Assembly: GCA_945957185.1 (NCBI GenBank)
Contig: CAMFKA010000019.1
Location: 1-15,447 of the forward strand
DNA from: an uncultured Chlamydiaceae bacterium
Lineage (GTDB): Bacteria > Chlamydiota > Chlamydiia > Chlamydiales > Parachlamydiaceae
Direction: 5' to 3'
Length of the DNA stretch: 15,447 nucleotides
In this document: piece after piece, positions 7,046 through 15,390 of the stretch
Layout: every line of letters starts with the position of its first letter
Numbering within the stretch: the stretch's first letter is position 1
The notes under the pieces: generated by a model
What the model was told of the DNA's origin: nothing
What the model saw: only the letters and a program-made list of their open reading frames with translations
The model's database searches: none
Made by a program: the position numbers and the translations under genes

Positions 7046-8116
7046 TCACTCTTTGGGTTCTCTACTATTTTTGATGAAGACATCCATTTGCTGCCCTACA
7101 TACACGTGATCGCTCTTTTCTTTGAAGGCGTAGATCACTTGTAATACGCGTGTGTCGACTTTTTCTGTGATGTCGTTAGTGAGATTTTGCTTTGTGACAA
7201 AATACGGTTCAATTTCTACGAATTCTAGGGGGAACTCTACATGAGGATTTCCTTGTAAAAATGCGACAGCGGGGGCTTTAGGATTAAAATAAGAGGCATC
7301 AAATTGATTGATGCTCACTCTCAAATGCATGACATCGACATTTCCGACAATCATTAATGGCACTCTAGAGGCGTCACAGGGAGGGAATTCCCCTTCATGA
7401 ATTTTGATCTGTAAGACGGTGGCGTCGATAGGGGATCGGATAATTGTTCTCTCTATTTCCACTTGCACACGTTCCATGCTCGCTTTGGCTTGCTCCACTT
7501 GCAGCTTTGCAATTGTTAAATCCGGTGCCCATGCTCCGGCTTTAATCTTGTCAAAATCTGCTTGCGCTTGCTGTAGCTTCGCTTCGGCATCTTCAAAGAT
7601 AAATTTCCTTCGCATCACCTCTTCTTGGCTCATAGCCCCGCTATTTTGTAGTCCCGCAACTCGCTCGTACTGTGTTTTGGCTTGCTCAAGATCGACCTGA
7701 ACGCTCTTAAGTGCTGCCGCTGCCGCTGCGACATCCTGCGCGCGCGGCAACGCCTGCAGTTTTTTTAGATTTGCTTGCGCGTTTTCATAAGCGAGTTTTT
7801 GAGTTTGCAGCTCAGCGGTCAAATCACGCGATTCCAAACGAAAGAGGATGTCTCCTTTTTTCACTTTTTGACCGACGATGACGTCGACTTTATCGATGAC
7901 GCGGTTGACGGGGGAGCCGATATTGATGTTCTCACTGCTGGGTTCTACAATTCCTACGGCGGTAAGGGAAGATTGAAAGGGTTGTGAAGGCCTTGCTAAG
8001 GATGTCCGTGCGGGAGGAGCTTTCTCGGCTTGCTTTTCCTGCCACATAAATCCTGCCACCAAAGCGATACAGGCACCGGCTGCTGCTACAATCCAATAAA
8101 AGTAGTTTCTATTCAT
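7046..8116 (-). CDS. DevB/HlyD-like periplasmic adaptor (membrane fusion protein)
   Basis: A 356-residue membrane fusion protein linking the inner-membrane ABC transporter to the outer-membrane channel. One N-terminal anchor (about 6-24, YFYWIVAAAGACIALVAGF) is followed by a split biotinyl-lipoyl-like domain: INIGSPVNRVIDKVDVIVGQKVKKGDILF on one side and TIIRSPIDATVLQIKIHEGEF on the other. Between them is a long alpha-helical hairpin rich in Ala, Gln, Lys and Glu (roughly 80-215), the coiled-coil typical of the family. The order with a DevC-like permease and DevA-like ATPase indicates the DevB/MacA branch rather than RND adaptors. The start codon overlaps the ATPase stop (ATGA), so the two are translationally coupled; AAGGG lies upstream of the ATG. 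Confidence 0.92.
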   Translation of the reverse strand: MNRNYFYWIVAAAGACIALVAGFMWQEKQAEKAPPARTSLARPSQPFQSSLTAVGIVEPSSENINIGSPVNRVIDKVDVIVGQKVKKGDILFRLESRDLTAELQTQKLAYENAQANLKKLQALPRAQDVAAAAAALKSVQVDLEQAKTQYERVAGLQNSGAMSQEEVMRRKFIFEDAEAKLQQAQADFDKIKAGAWAPDLTIAKLQVEQAKASMERVQVEIERTIIRSPIDATVLQIKIHEGEFPPCDASRVPLMIVGNVDVMHLRVSINQFDASYFNPKAPAVAFLQGNPHVEFPLEFVEIEPYFVTKQNLTNDITEKVDTRVLQVIYAFKEKSDHVYVGQQMDVFIKNSREPKE

Positions 8117-8805
8117 TCTTTTTTCCCTTCGGGTGTAATTTCTCCGTCACTCATAGGAATGACGCGATCGGCATACGAAAAGATCCGAGGGTCGTGAGTG
8201 ACGACTAAAATGGCTCTGGAGGGATCTTTTGCTAGCTCTTGTAAAAATTCCATGATTAAAAATCCGGATGCATGATCTAAAGAACTTGTGGGTTCATCGC
8301 AGATGATGATGGAGGCGTCATTCATCATTGCTCGTGCAATGGCAATCCGCTGCTGTTGCCCCTTTGAGAGTTTGGAGGGGGAAAAATACGCTTTGTGATC
8401 CATTTTGATCCGTTTAAGCAGCTCTAAAGCTTTCTCTTCGGCAGTGCTCTCGTCTAGCCCTTTGACAATGAGGGGCAAAGCAACATTTTCGACGACTGTT
8501 AGGGCAGGAATCAAAAAGAGCGATTGAAAGACAATGCCAATGTGATCGCAACGGAAGCGAGCTTTTTCCTCTTCATTCATGTTGTTGATGGTTTGATCGA
8601 GCAGGATTAATTCCCCTGCATCAGGAGTCAATATCGTGGCGATAATGGAAATCAAAGTCGATTTTCCCGACCCTGACGGCCCCACCAGCATGGTCAATTT
8701 TCCTGTTTCGATTTCGAGATCCGTACTTTTGAGGGCGACAACTTCGCTTTCGCCGCTTCCATACGACTTGCGTATCCCTTTGCATTTGATGGCGATTTTG
8801 TTCAT
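8113..8805 (-). CDS. DevA/LolD-like ABC transporter ATP-binding protein
   Basis: A 230-residue single nucleotide-binding domain powering the exporter. Walker A GPSGSGKST is at 42-50, the Q-loop Q94 lies in IVFQSLFLIPALTVVENV, the signature LSKGQQQR is at 146-153, Walker B ends in ICDEP with E171, the D-loop is SSLD and the switch histidine is H204. The signature has lysine where LSGGQ has its first glycine, a variant common in the DevA/MacB-type group. It starts 3 bp after the permease stop and overlaps the adaptor start by 4 bp. With the permease it should form the homodimeric type-VII (MacB-like) inner-membrane motor. The substrate cannot be read from this subunit. Confidence 0.95.
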   Translation of the reverse strand: MNKIAIKCKGIRKSYGSGESEVVALKSTDLEIETGKLTMLVGPSGSGKSTLISIIATILTPDAGELILLDQTINNMNEEEKARFRCDHIGIVFQSLFLIPALTVVENVALPLIVKGLDESTAEEKALELLKRIKMDHKAYFSPSKLSKGQQQRIAIARAMMNDASIIICDEPTSSLDHASGFLIMEFLQELAKDPSRAILVVTHDPRIFSYADRVIPMSDGEITPEGKKE

Positions 8806-8808
8806 TGA

Positions 8809-9960
8809 TTAAGTCCCCATCAACATTTTTGGATCGGCGCGGAACACTTTTTGGATGCTGAGTGCTGCAGTAAAGATGCAGATGACCATGACGACGGTTC
8901 CGGTAAAGACGAGCAGCTGCCAAGGGAACAAGAAGGCGAGAGAGGTATTTTTGATGGCGATGCCCCAAAGAACGGTAACGCCGATACCAAGAGCGTAGCC
9001 GATGATCCCCACAACTGCGGCTTGGAAAATGATCATTTTCAAAATCATCTTCTCAGTGCCCCCAACGGCTTTGATGACAGCATAATAAACGATATTCTCC
9101 AGCGTCATGATATAAAATATCTGGCCGGCGATGGAAAATCCGATAATAAATCCAAGGAAAACGGAGAGGGCAAAATTGATTAAAATCCCTGTTTTTAAGA
9201 AGAAGTCGATGATTTTATCTTTGAACTGCTCTCGAGTTAACGCTTTCAGTCCGGGGTGGGTGTTGATCTCTTCAATGACTTGGTTTAAATCGGCGTCAGG
9301 GGTCGTCTTCACTAAAATATATCCCATCCTCCCTGCCAGTCCGGGAGCAAAAGTTTGAAATTGAGAAAACGAGGTGTAGATGATGGGTTGCGGATAAAAC
9401 CCTTGAGTGATTTGACAGATGCCGACGACAGTGGCACGCTTGCCATTAATCTCCAAGGTGTCGCCGAGTGTGAGAGGAATCTCGTTTCCCTCTTCGTCAA
9501 TCTTTCGCAACACTCCATTTGCGGAGTAGGTATCGACGATGATGCCCCCTTCCGTGCGGATATTGTTCACCTCTCCTTCCAACATCTCCCCGGGAGCTCC
9601 TATCAAAGTCGCATCGTCGATGCCGTATAATTGACAGATGTCAAATTTTCCCGATGGAGTGACTACAGGTAGTGCAGAAGAAATGAGAGGCACTGCCCAT
9701 TCAACATTTTCGACCCCTCTCACGTTATCGAGATAAGTAAGGGGCATGGTACGCAATTTGTCTTCACTTTCAGTGGCAGGATCGATCACCCAGATGGATG
9801 GTTCAGAAATGTCTGTCACAATCCGGTAGGACCGAGACATGATCCCTAGAAAAATGGCTGATTGCTGCGAGATGAGCAACGTAGCCAGAAAAATGCCGAA
9901 AAGGACTCCTATGAAAGAAGCTTTCTTCCCTATCAACATTTTGAATGCTAGTGAAATCAC
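8809..9960 (-). CDS. DevC-like FtsX-domain ABC transporter permease
   Basis: A 383-residue permease with the MacB/FtsX topology: one N-terminal membrane helix (about 15-40), a large extracytoplasmic domain (about 42-250), and three C-terminal helices (roughly 258-285, 308-334 and 345-368). The loop VIKAVGGTEKMILK between helices 2 and 3 is the FtsX-family coupling segment. The N-terminus MISLAFKMLIGKKASFIGV resembles DevC starts, supporting the GTG at 9960 although AAGGG is only 2-3 nt upstream; ATG at residue 8 is the alternative. DevC proteins in cyanobacteria export glycolipids with DevA, DevB and a TolC-like channel, and all those partners follow here in one operon. The cargo is unknown, and the upstream glycosyltransferase makes a glycoconjugate possible. 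Confidence 0.9.
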   Translation of the reverse strand: MISLAFKMLIGKKASFIGVLFGIFLATLLISQQSAIFLGIMSRSYRIVTDISEPSIWVIDPATESEDKLRTMPLTYLDNVRGVENVEWAVPLISSALPVVTPSGKFDICQLYGIDDATLIGAPGEMLEGEVNNIRTEGGIIVDTYSANGVLRKIDEEGNEIPLTLGDTLEINGKRATVVGICQITQGFYPQPIIYTSFSQFQTFAPGLAGRMGYILVKTTPDADLNQVIEEINTHPGLKALTREQFKDKIIDFFLKTGILINFALSVFLGFIIGFSIAGQIFYIMTLENIVYYAVIKAVGGTEKMILKMIIFQAAVVGIIGYALGIGVTVLWGIAIKNTSLAFLFPWQLLVFTGTVVMVICIFTAALSIQKVFRADPKMLMGT

Positions 9961-9979
9961 AACCCTTCTCGCTAAAATG

Positions 9980-10027
9980 AACGTAAAAAATAATCATTAC
10001 TACATTTTTAATAATAATTTCTACGTT
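9980..10027. repeat. AT-rich imperfect inverted repeat between glycosyltransferase and exporter
   Basis: AACGTA at 9980-9985 pairs with TACGTT at 10022-10027, and the inner sequences AAATAAT / ATTATT continue an imperfect stem of about 18 bp around an 11-nt centre. It begins at the glycosyltransferase stop codon and ends 20 nt before the permease start. It could form an RNA hairpin that attenuates or stabilises the transcript, or be a binding site. No GC-rich stem plus U-tract is present, so I do not call it a terminator. Confidence 0.4.
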
Positions 10028-11270
10028 AAATCTTAGTAGCGAACTCCTCGAAGTTGACGGAACTGTTGTAGTGGCGACGCCAATTCTCTTTTGCATTAGC
10101 CCTCAATGATTTAAGAGCCATTTTGTCCGCGGTCAACCGGTAGATTGCATCAGCAATTTCTTTGGCGTCAGTATTTTTGCTCACCAATTTTCCCACTGCA
10201 TCATTCACGATTTCTCCTACTCCGCCAACATCAGTCGCGAGGACAGGAATCCCGCACGATTGGGCTTCCATAATCGCCACAGGGATCCCTTCTGTCTTGC
10301 TGGTGTTAACAAAAAGGTCGACAGGATGTGTTTTATAGAAATTTAAGATTTGATCCGGTTTAGCATAACCTGCGAACGTCCATTCCACTTTATTCCCTAA
10401 TGCCGATTTCGCTAAATCGATCATTTTATTCTCTAACGGTCCGTTTCCAAAATGTGTCCATAAGATTTTTTTATACGCGTTGCGGTCTGCCAAAATTTTT
10501 ATCGCGCCGATGAGGAGATCAATTCTCTTTTCCGGAACACAATACGCTGTCGAAACAAGCGAGAGGGTCTGATCCAAATTTTCCGGATTGTCAAACCCGG
10601 GGTCTTTGACTCCAAGTCGACATGTGGTGATGGCTTGAATTTGACTTCCAAAGTCGCGCAAAAGCCTGCTTTTGCCATGATCCGAGATGGTATAAATGTG
10701 ATTGATAGGCTTTAAAGACTCTTCTCGCAACGGTATGTATGACGGAACATAATCTTCCGGATAAATTTCTAGTGAGTGCGCTCTCGAAATTTGCTTCAAA
10801 GAAGGGTACCCCCGCTCTTTTGTCAGACTGATTCCCAACGCCTGCACATGAAGCCAATAAGAGTAAAAAATAGCGTCTTGGTAGTCGGGATGACAATGTA
10901 GAAACTGTCTCAACCACTGGTAGTAATACTCGGATTGTGAAACGAAATAGAGCAACGATTTGAGATGTCTAGGTTTGTAGAGTAACGTGGGATCTTTTTT
11001 TATTTCTTTATAGAAGTTTGCACTGGATAACGCTTTGAATATCCGCTTGGACTTTTGAAAAAATCCCGTAAAGTGATATTGAGATGCGAAAGTTGTGTCC
11101 ACAATAACTCCAGGAGGGACTTCTCTACTCACCTCTCCAATTTGATTCGGGACAATCACAATTTTAGAAAATCGACGTCGAAGGTGTTGTAGCTCCTCTT
11201 CCAGGAAATTTTCGACATTCCCAAAAGGGTACATATTGGTAAATATGACGAGTGGTCGAGGATTTGTCAT
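10026..11270 (-). CDS. GT4-family glycosyltransferase
   Basis: A 414-residue GT-B-fold glycosyltransferase that would transfer a sugar from an activated donor. The C-terminal half carries the family signature: a donor-phosphate region around CVPEKRIDLLIGAIK (about 244-258), and the E-x7-E motif with E327 and E335 in EGIPVAIMEAQSCG, followed by the usual VLATDVGGVGEIV. The N-terminal half is typical of the acceptor domain but too divergent to name a substrate. No membrane helix is seen, so it is likely cytoplasmic or peripheral. AGGAG lies 8 nt before ATG 11270; GTG at 11273 is a possible start one codon upstream. It lies 65 bp upstream of the exporter permease on the same strand, so it may share the transcript and act on the exported molecule. 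Confidence 0.88.
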   Translation of the reverse strand: MTNPRPLVIFTNMYPFGNVENFLEEELQHLRRRFSKIVIVPNQIGEVSREVPPGVIVDTTFASQYHFTGFFQKSKRIFKALSSANFYKEIKKDPTLLYKPRHLKSLLYFVSQSEYYYQWLRQFLHCHPDYQDAIFYSYWLHVQALGISLTKERGYPSLKQISRAHSLEIYPEDYVPSYIPLREESLKPINHIYTISDHGKSRLLRDFGSQIQAITTCRLGVKDPGFDNPENLDQTLSLVSTAYCVPEKRIDLLIGAIKILADRNAYKKILWTHFGNGPLENKMIDLAKSALGNKVEWTFAGYAKPDQILNFYKTHPVDLFVNTSKTEGIPVAIMEAQSCGIPVLATDVGGVGEIVNDAVGKLVSKNTDAKEIADAIYRLTADKMALKSLRANAKENWRRHYNSSVNFEEFATKI

Positions 11271-11320
11271 CACATCTGCTCCTATTCAATTTATAAAAAA
11301 AGGGGTCATTATTCAATTGT

Positions 11321-11614
11321 CATGGCATCGAGCCTTATCATTACCCATTTTTTATGCCGGCCTTGCAGGCCTCGATCTTATTTTTATCTTTACCCAGGTT
11401 TCCGTTCGCTGTGCTCACTACAACCTGGGCTATGATATTCCGTCCCGTTGGGACTACGCGGCAATAAAATATGCGTTGAGTCCCACAGGGACGAAATACC
11501 ATAGCCCAGGTTGTAGTGAGCACAGCGAACGGAAACCTGGGTAAGGTCAAAACACCTATCCGAGGCCTGCAAGGCCGGCATAAAAAATGAGTAATGGTAA
11601 GGCTTCGAGCCCTG
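11321..11614. repeat. ~294-bp long palindromic element
   Basis: Two ~135-bp arms are inverted copies around a 23-nt centre (11456-11478). Exact inverted matches include 29 bp (11346-11374 with 11561-11589) and 45 bp (11390-11434 with 11500-11544); the stretch between them differs in sequence and length. Each arm holds a smaller hairpin, CCCAGGTT...AACCTGGG, and ends with GTCCC/GGGAC at the centre. The centre also pairs ACGC with GCGT. It fills the gap between the hydrolase stop and the glycosyltransferase start. Open frames of 60-100 codons in it are by-products of the palindrome. It looks like a dispersed non-coding repeat or MITE-like element, and could also block read-through from the upstream operon. 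I see no transposase. Confidence 0.85.
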
Positions 11615-11627
11615 GTAACCACATAAA

Positions 11628-13085
11628 CTATTCTACGGTTAAAGGAACGGTGCGTAGTTCTGCATCTGCGGCATAGGCATTTGCAAAAGCGCAGCGGATC
11701 TCATTTTTTCCGGGTTCCATTACCACATAATGCACGGTTTCTTGATTGTTCACTAGAGGGACTTTTAACGCTTCTTCTAGGGGCGCATCGCCATTTTCTT
11801 TGAAAAAGAGCTCTAAATTGTGCTTTCTTTCGCTGCTATTAAAATAAGGATGCGTGTCACCTTTTGGCGTGACGTTGGCGTTAGTGACAATTAAGGGGTT
11901 TTTATCTAACCAACGTATATGGTGTTCACCACTCCTTTCCCCTTGATAAAAGTGAATCATGACCCCTTCGTTTTGATTGTCTACAAGTGATAGATGGTAA
12001 CGTCCAATAGGGGAGTAGTTACGTAGCTTGTCTATAACGTTATCAATAGTTGAGGAAGATTCTAAAATGAGGCGATTGATAAATATAGCGGGCAATCCCT
12101 TGATGTTTACAGTGTCACCCAAAGCAACATTCATTGCTAACGCAATTCCACGACTCGATTTTCCTGTGACCACTCCGGCAAGCCCGGGGATTCCGACTTC
12201 CTGAGTGTAGGCGTTTTCACCGATTTTTCTTTGAATTAAAATCGATCTCGATCCTGCAACGTTCAACGACGGCCAATCCATCAAGCGTCCCATCTTCACA
12301 CTACCATTCTCCCGCTTCATCACTACTGTACAGCCCACTTTTGGCGCAAATTGTCTAGCAAGGGTTGCTGCACTTGTGTGTTCGATATCGGGGACTAAAT
12401 GGAGAAGCAAAAGTTGATTGAAAGTGATGTGTGTGCTGCATTTATTTACTCTCATTTTTTGATTAAAACCGGCAACAATTCCTTTAAGCTCGAGAGTGAT
12501 GTGTTCCGGAAGTAGAGATGCCCAATGGTTACATAGCTCCTCTGCTTTCGTTCCGTCCGGAATGAATGGCCATAAAATTGCCATCCATCTCTCCAAAAGT
12601 TTTTCGATGTGAGCACCCAAAAGAAACCCTTGAGCATATCCCCTCTCCGCGGAACTACCTGCCAAAGTTAAGACAGGGACATCGTTGATATATTTTAAAG
12701 AACACTCCTCGTAGGATCCTTCATTAAACATATGTGTCGTCATCACATGCTTCGAGGGGATCATGAAGTCAAAAGGGGAAGCGGCGATTGTTTTAAAATG
12801 CCCTAATATTGTTTTAGGATGGTGTCCATTGTATTTTCCATAGCTCACACTCGAAGTGACAAGAACTGTAACAACAATCCCCATAAGCTTTAAACTCAAT
12901 AAGAATATGTTTGCATAAACAGTAAAAGCTATTAAAGCTACTCCTGAAACTTTGATAGCCAGTTTTGCTGAATCGGGCCTGTCATAAACAAATCGGTGAA
13001 GCTTTCCGATTCCGGTTTGGATGTATTCAGGATTTCTTCGTGGAATTGCCGGTGATGTTGTAGGCGAAATCGCAATAGAAGACAT
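11628..13085 (-). CDS. C45-like Ntn-hydrolase with N-terminal bilobed hydrophobic domain
   Basis: 485 residues. From about residue 138 the protein looks like the C45 (acyl-CoA:6-aminopenicillanate acyltransferase) / NAAA-type Ntn-hydrolase group: LAGSSAERGYAQGFLLGAHI (141-160), then GCTVVM with C252 as expected nucleophile, then MGRLMDWP (265-272), the usual pairing of Cys and G-R-x-x-D-W. Such enzymes cleave amide bonds and mature by self-cleavage before the Cys; here that would release a fragment of about 250 residues. Residues 1-20 are rich in Ser, Thr and Pro, and residues 42-80 form two hydrophobic lobes split by K66. This layout resembles chlamydial inclusion-membrane proteins, but ordinary membrane anchoring is also possible. 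The ATG overlaps the stop of the upstream gene (TAATG) with AAGGA 6-7 nt before it, implying translational coupling. The substrate is unknown. Confidence 0.75.
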   Translation of the reverse strand: MSSIAISPTTSPAIPRRNPEYIQTGIGKLHRFVYDRPDSAKLAIKVSGVALIAFTVYANIFLLSLKLMGIVVTVLVTSSVSYGKYNGHHPKTILGHFKTIAASPFDFMIPSKHVMTTHMFNEGSYEECSLKYINDVPVLTLAGSSAERGYAQGFLLGAHIEKLLERWMAILWPFIPDGTKAEELCNHWASLLPEHITLELKGIVAGFNQKMRVNKCSTHITFNQLLLLHLVPDIEHTSAATLARQFAPKVGCTVVMKRENGSVKMGRLMDWPSLNVAGSRSILIQRKIGENAYTQEVGIPGLAGVVTGKSSRGIALAMNVALGDTVNIKGLPAIFINRLILESSSTIDNVIDKLRNYSPIGRYHLSLVDNQNEGVMIHFYQGERSGEHHIRWLDKNPLIVTNANVTPKGDTHPYFNSSERKHNLELFFKENGDAPLEEALKVPLVNNQETVHYVVMEPGKNEIRCAFANAYAADAELRTVPLTVE

Positions 13086-15184
13086 TATTGATCCTTTTGT
13101 TGTGATGGTTTTGTATTGTTGGCACTACTTCTTGAGATGTAATCAAGGTAGGCGTTGCATAGATAAATGATCAGCAGTTTGATAATTTTCTCTTGTCCTG
13201 TCAGATTGATCAAACGGTTAAATACAGTTGTAAGGAAGGTGTCGATATTACCGAAAGTTTCTGCCATTTTTAATGTAAACGTTGAAGTTTGGTCTTTGAT
13301 GATTTTCGAAATGATGGCGTAGGGGCGTCCTCTGAAATTCTGTATGGTGGTCTTCGTAAACGACTCCTTGGTAGCAGCAGAAGAGGAAATAATTGTACGT
13401 AATGCGGGAGAGTGCTTCCCATTGCGGTGGTTGAACAACATTTTGTCCAACAAAATAAAAGGCATCAACACGCAATCAGAATTCATAATATTTTGTAACT
13501 CCGCATCAATTTCCTTACTTTTTCCTAAAAGAAATTTCTTAAATCTTTTTTCGAAGGTTTTGATAATCCACGATATCATTGTAGGATTACCTCCCATATT
13601 TAAAATGGGATGAATCATTTCCCATAATTGATTTGCTAGTGCGCGTGAGAATTGATCATCTCTAACAGGTTCAGGAAGAGGGATCGAAGATCCTTCTTTG
13701 GGGTGATCTATCTCTTCAATATTGTCGACAAAGCGGTGGATGCCAATAGCAATGATGAAAGGGGAAAATACGATATCTAAAATGGAGTAGAGATAATGAT
13801 TAACGACAGCTTTGACACACTCATTGAGCGGCGATGGCAATCTGACTTCATTCGTCTGCATATGAATTTCAATCATATGTTCAATATAGTGAGAGATGTC
13901 TTCTGCAAAAATTTTGGGGTCTTGCTCATTTCTAAAAATGACACGCTCCGACCGCGATTGCAAATTTTGTATCATGGCACACAAAATATCTTGCTCCAAA
14001 GTCTCCTCTGTAGCCCCTACGTGCGGCTTTATGGACATACATGCCGTCTGGTAGTCTTTTAAGAATAAATTCAGCTGCGAAAGCACACACAAAAGTAAAG
14101 TTTTGTGACTGTCATTTTCTTGTTCGGGTGTTTTAAAACATAAGGGAGAGATCAAACGAGTGATGCCATGAATAAATTGATACCCATTGCCGGGGTCGTT
14201 GATGGTATCTGTTGTTTTTGCCAAAAATTCTCGCGCAAGGGTAGGCACGGACTGGCAAAGGAAATTTTTCCACGCTTCTTTATCCTCTTTTGTAAACGGA
14301 GTTGCAGTGTTGGATAACGCCTGGTCGATGATTTCTCCAATTTTTTCCCCTTTAAAGACTTGATCCAATGGGACTGTCAACAGATGAAGAAAAGTTTCTC
14401 CATAGTGCTTCAACACATTTCCCAACACACCTTCAATGTACTCTACTAAGGTCTTTTTGATGGAATTCATGGATGGAGCGTCCATACTGCTGCTCGATGT
14501 CGCAACAGGTGGAGGGGATGGAGCGTTTATCGTCTCCCACGATTCTGCAGAACTCAATTCTTCAATTTCAGATAGTGGCTTTACAATGGGAACGTCGAAC
14601 TCAAAACGGCGTTGTTGTGGGTTTTGTTTGACGGGATCTATGGCGGTCTTCATTTGCCCCATAACATACAACGAAGTATAGCCAAGCGCATTCCTTTCCT
14701 TAAACCACCACTCTTTCAGATTGAAATCTTGTGCAAACTCTTGCAACTGTCTATATTGTGTTCCTTTAAGGTATTTATAAGCAAAACATCCACGTGTCAA
14801 TACGCGGACAATACTGTCTGTATAGGCTCTATCGCTAATATGTTCTTGACGGGGGTTGCTAATAAAATCGATCATAAAATTGATCGACTTTTCCACTTCT
14901 AAATGAAATGAGACAGCAAAACCATGCAGGGACGACTCTTTTTCGATAGAGAGCTGCGCGATACGATTTTTTAAGTGCGGAGGACATTCGGCATTATATC
15001 TTTTAAGATTCGTTTTCAATGTATGAAATAGTCGATGTAAACACTCTTCATTCGGTTGTTCGCTATCTAATTCTTTGGAGATGTCGTTAAACACAAAATC
15101 AAGATTGTTCGAAGTATCGTGATACTCTTCAATAATTCGATAAGGTGCGATTTTTATTGATGTGACCGATGAAGGTATTGCCAT
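13085..15184 (-). CDS. Large helical protein of unknown function, coupled to Ntn-hydrolase
   Basis: I do not recognise this 699-residue protein. It is predicted mostly helical and has two halves. Residues 1-215 are followed by a low-complexity Pro/Ser/Ala linker (about 218-240), then a longer helical part to 699. One moderately hydrophobic stretch (about 465-482, LYSILDIVFSPFIIAIGI) may be buried rather than membrane-spanning. There is no signal peptide, and the C-terminus is short and polar (about 685-699). The first 20 residues contain Ser and Thr without strong charge, compatible with type III secretion but not proof of it. No catalytic motif is visible. Its TAA shares a base with the ATG of the hydrolase gene, so the two are made together and may act in one process. 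The ribosome-binding site is weak. An orphan chlamydial effector is my best guess. Confidence 0.7.
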   Translation of the reverse strand: MAIPSSVTSIKIAPYRIIEEYHDTSNNLDFVFNDISKELDSEQPNEECLHRLFHTLKTNLKRYNAECPPHLKNRIAQLSIEKESSLHGFAVSFHLEVEKSINFMIDFISNPRQEHISDRAYTDSIVRVLTRGCFAYKYLKGTQYRQLQEFAQDFNLKEWWFKERNALGYTSLYVMGQMKTAIDPVKQNPQQRRFEFDVPIVKPLSEIEELSSAESWETINAPSPPPVATSSSSMDAPSMNSIKKTLVEYIEGVLGNVLKHYGETFLHLLTVPLDQVFKGEKIGEIIDQALSNTATPFTKEDKEAWKNFLCQSVPTLAREFLAKTTDTINDPGNGYQFIHGITRLISPLCFKTPEQENDSHKTLLLCVLSQLNLFLKDYQTACMSIKPHVGATEETLEQDILCAMIQNLQSRSERVIFRNEQDPKIFAEDISHYIEHMIEIHMQTNEVRLPSPLNECVKAVVNHYLYSILDIVFSPFIIAIGIHRFVDNIEEIDHPKEGSSIPLPEPVRDDQFSRALANQLWEMIHPILNMGGNPTMISWIIKTFEKRFKKFLLGKSKEIDAELQNIMNSDCVLMPFILLDKMLFNHRNGKHSPALRTIISSSAATKESFTKTTIQNFRGRPYAIISKIIKDQTSTFTLKMAETFGNIDTFLTTVFNRLINLTGQEKIIKLLIIYLCNAYLDYISRSSANNTKPSQQKDQ

Positions 15185-15275
15185 TTTGTTTGCCGATGTA
15201 CAGTAAAATTTATCTTGATTTATACATAATTAATTGAATAGCCAAAAACCAATTTTTGAAGGTCTTGTTGCATAA

Positions 15276-15312
15276 TTAACCACTGAGCCAGTGAGAACAC
15301 TGAGGAGAATTC
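15276..15312 (+). repeat. Degenerate CACTGAG short-period repeat
   Basis: CACTGAG, CAGTGAG and CACTGAG occur in a row (15281 to about 15304) at 8-9-bp period, preceded by TTAAC and followed by GAGAATTCA. From memory, similar ACCAC-GAG-CAC-GAG strings occur as dispersed intergenic repeats in many environmental bacteria; their role is unknown. No flanking spacers of CRISPR type are present. Confidence 0.5.
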
Positions 15313-15390
15313 AAGGCTCATCACACAAATGAGTACCCAAATCTAATAAATGAAAAAATCACGATGTCAATAGATCGGATACAACAACTT

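Noticed and set aside
8851..9183. 110-codon plus-strand frame within the permease gene
   Set aside because: Antisense shadow of a permease with clear membrane topology; the highly charged composition follows from hydrophobic codons on the other strand.
11274..11320. Promoter for the glycosyltransferase (TTGAAT and TATAAA boxes on the minus strand)
   Set aside because: The boxes are only 15 nt apart and the stretch is an AT-rich run, so I could not separate it from chance.
11236..11622. Several 60-100-codon frames on both strands, some with a shared Cys/His/Ser/Glu-rich C-terminus
   Set aside because: They are translations of the palindromic element, and the same peptide appears from both arms; there is no sign of coding selection.
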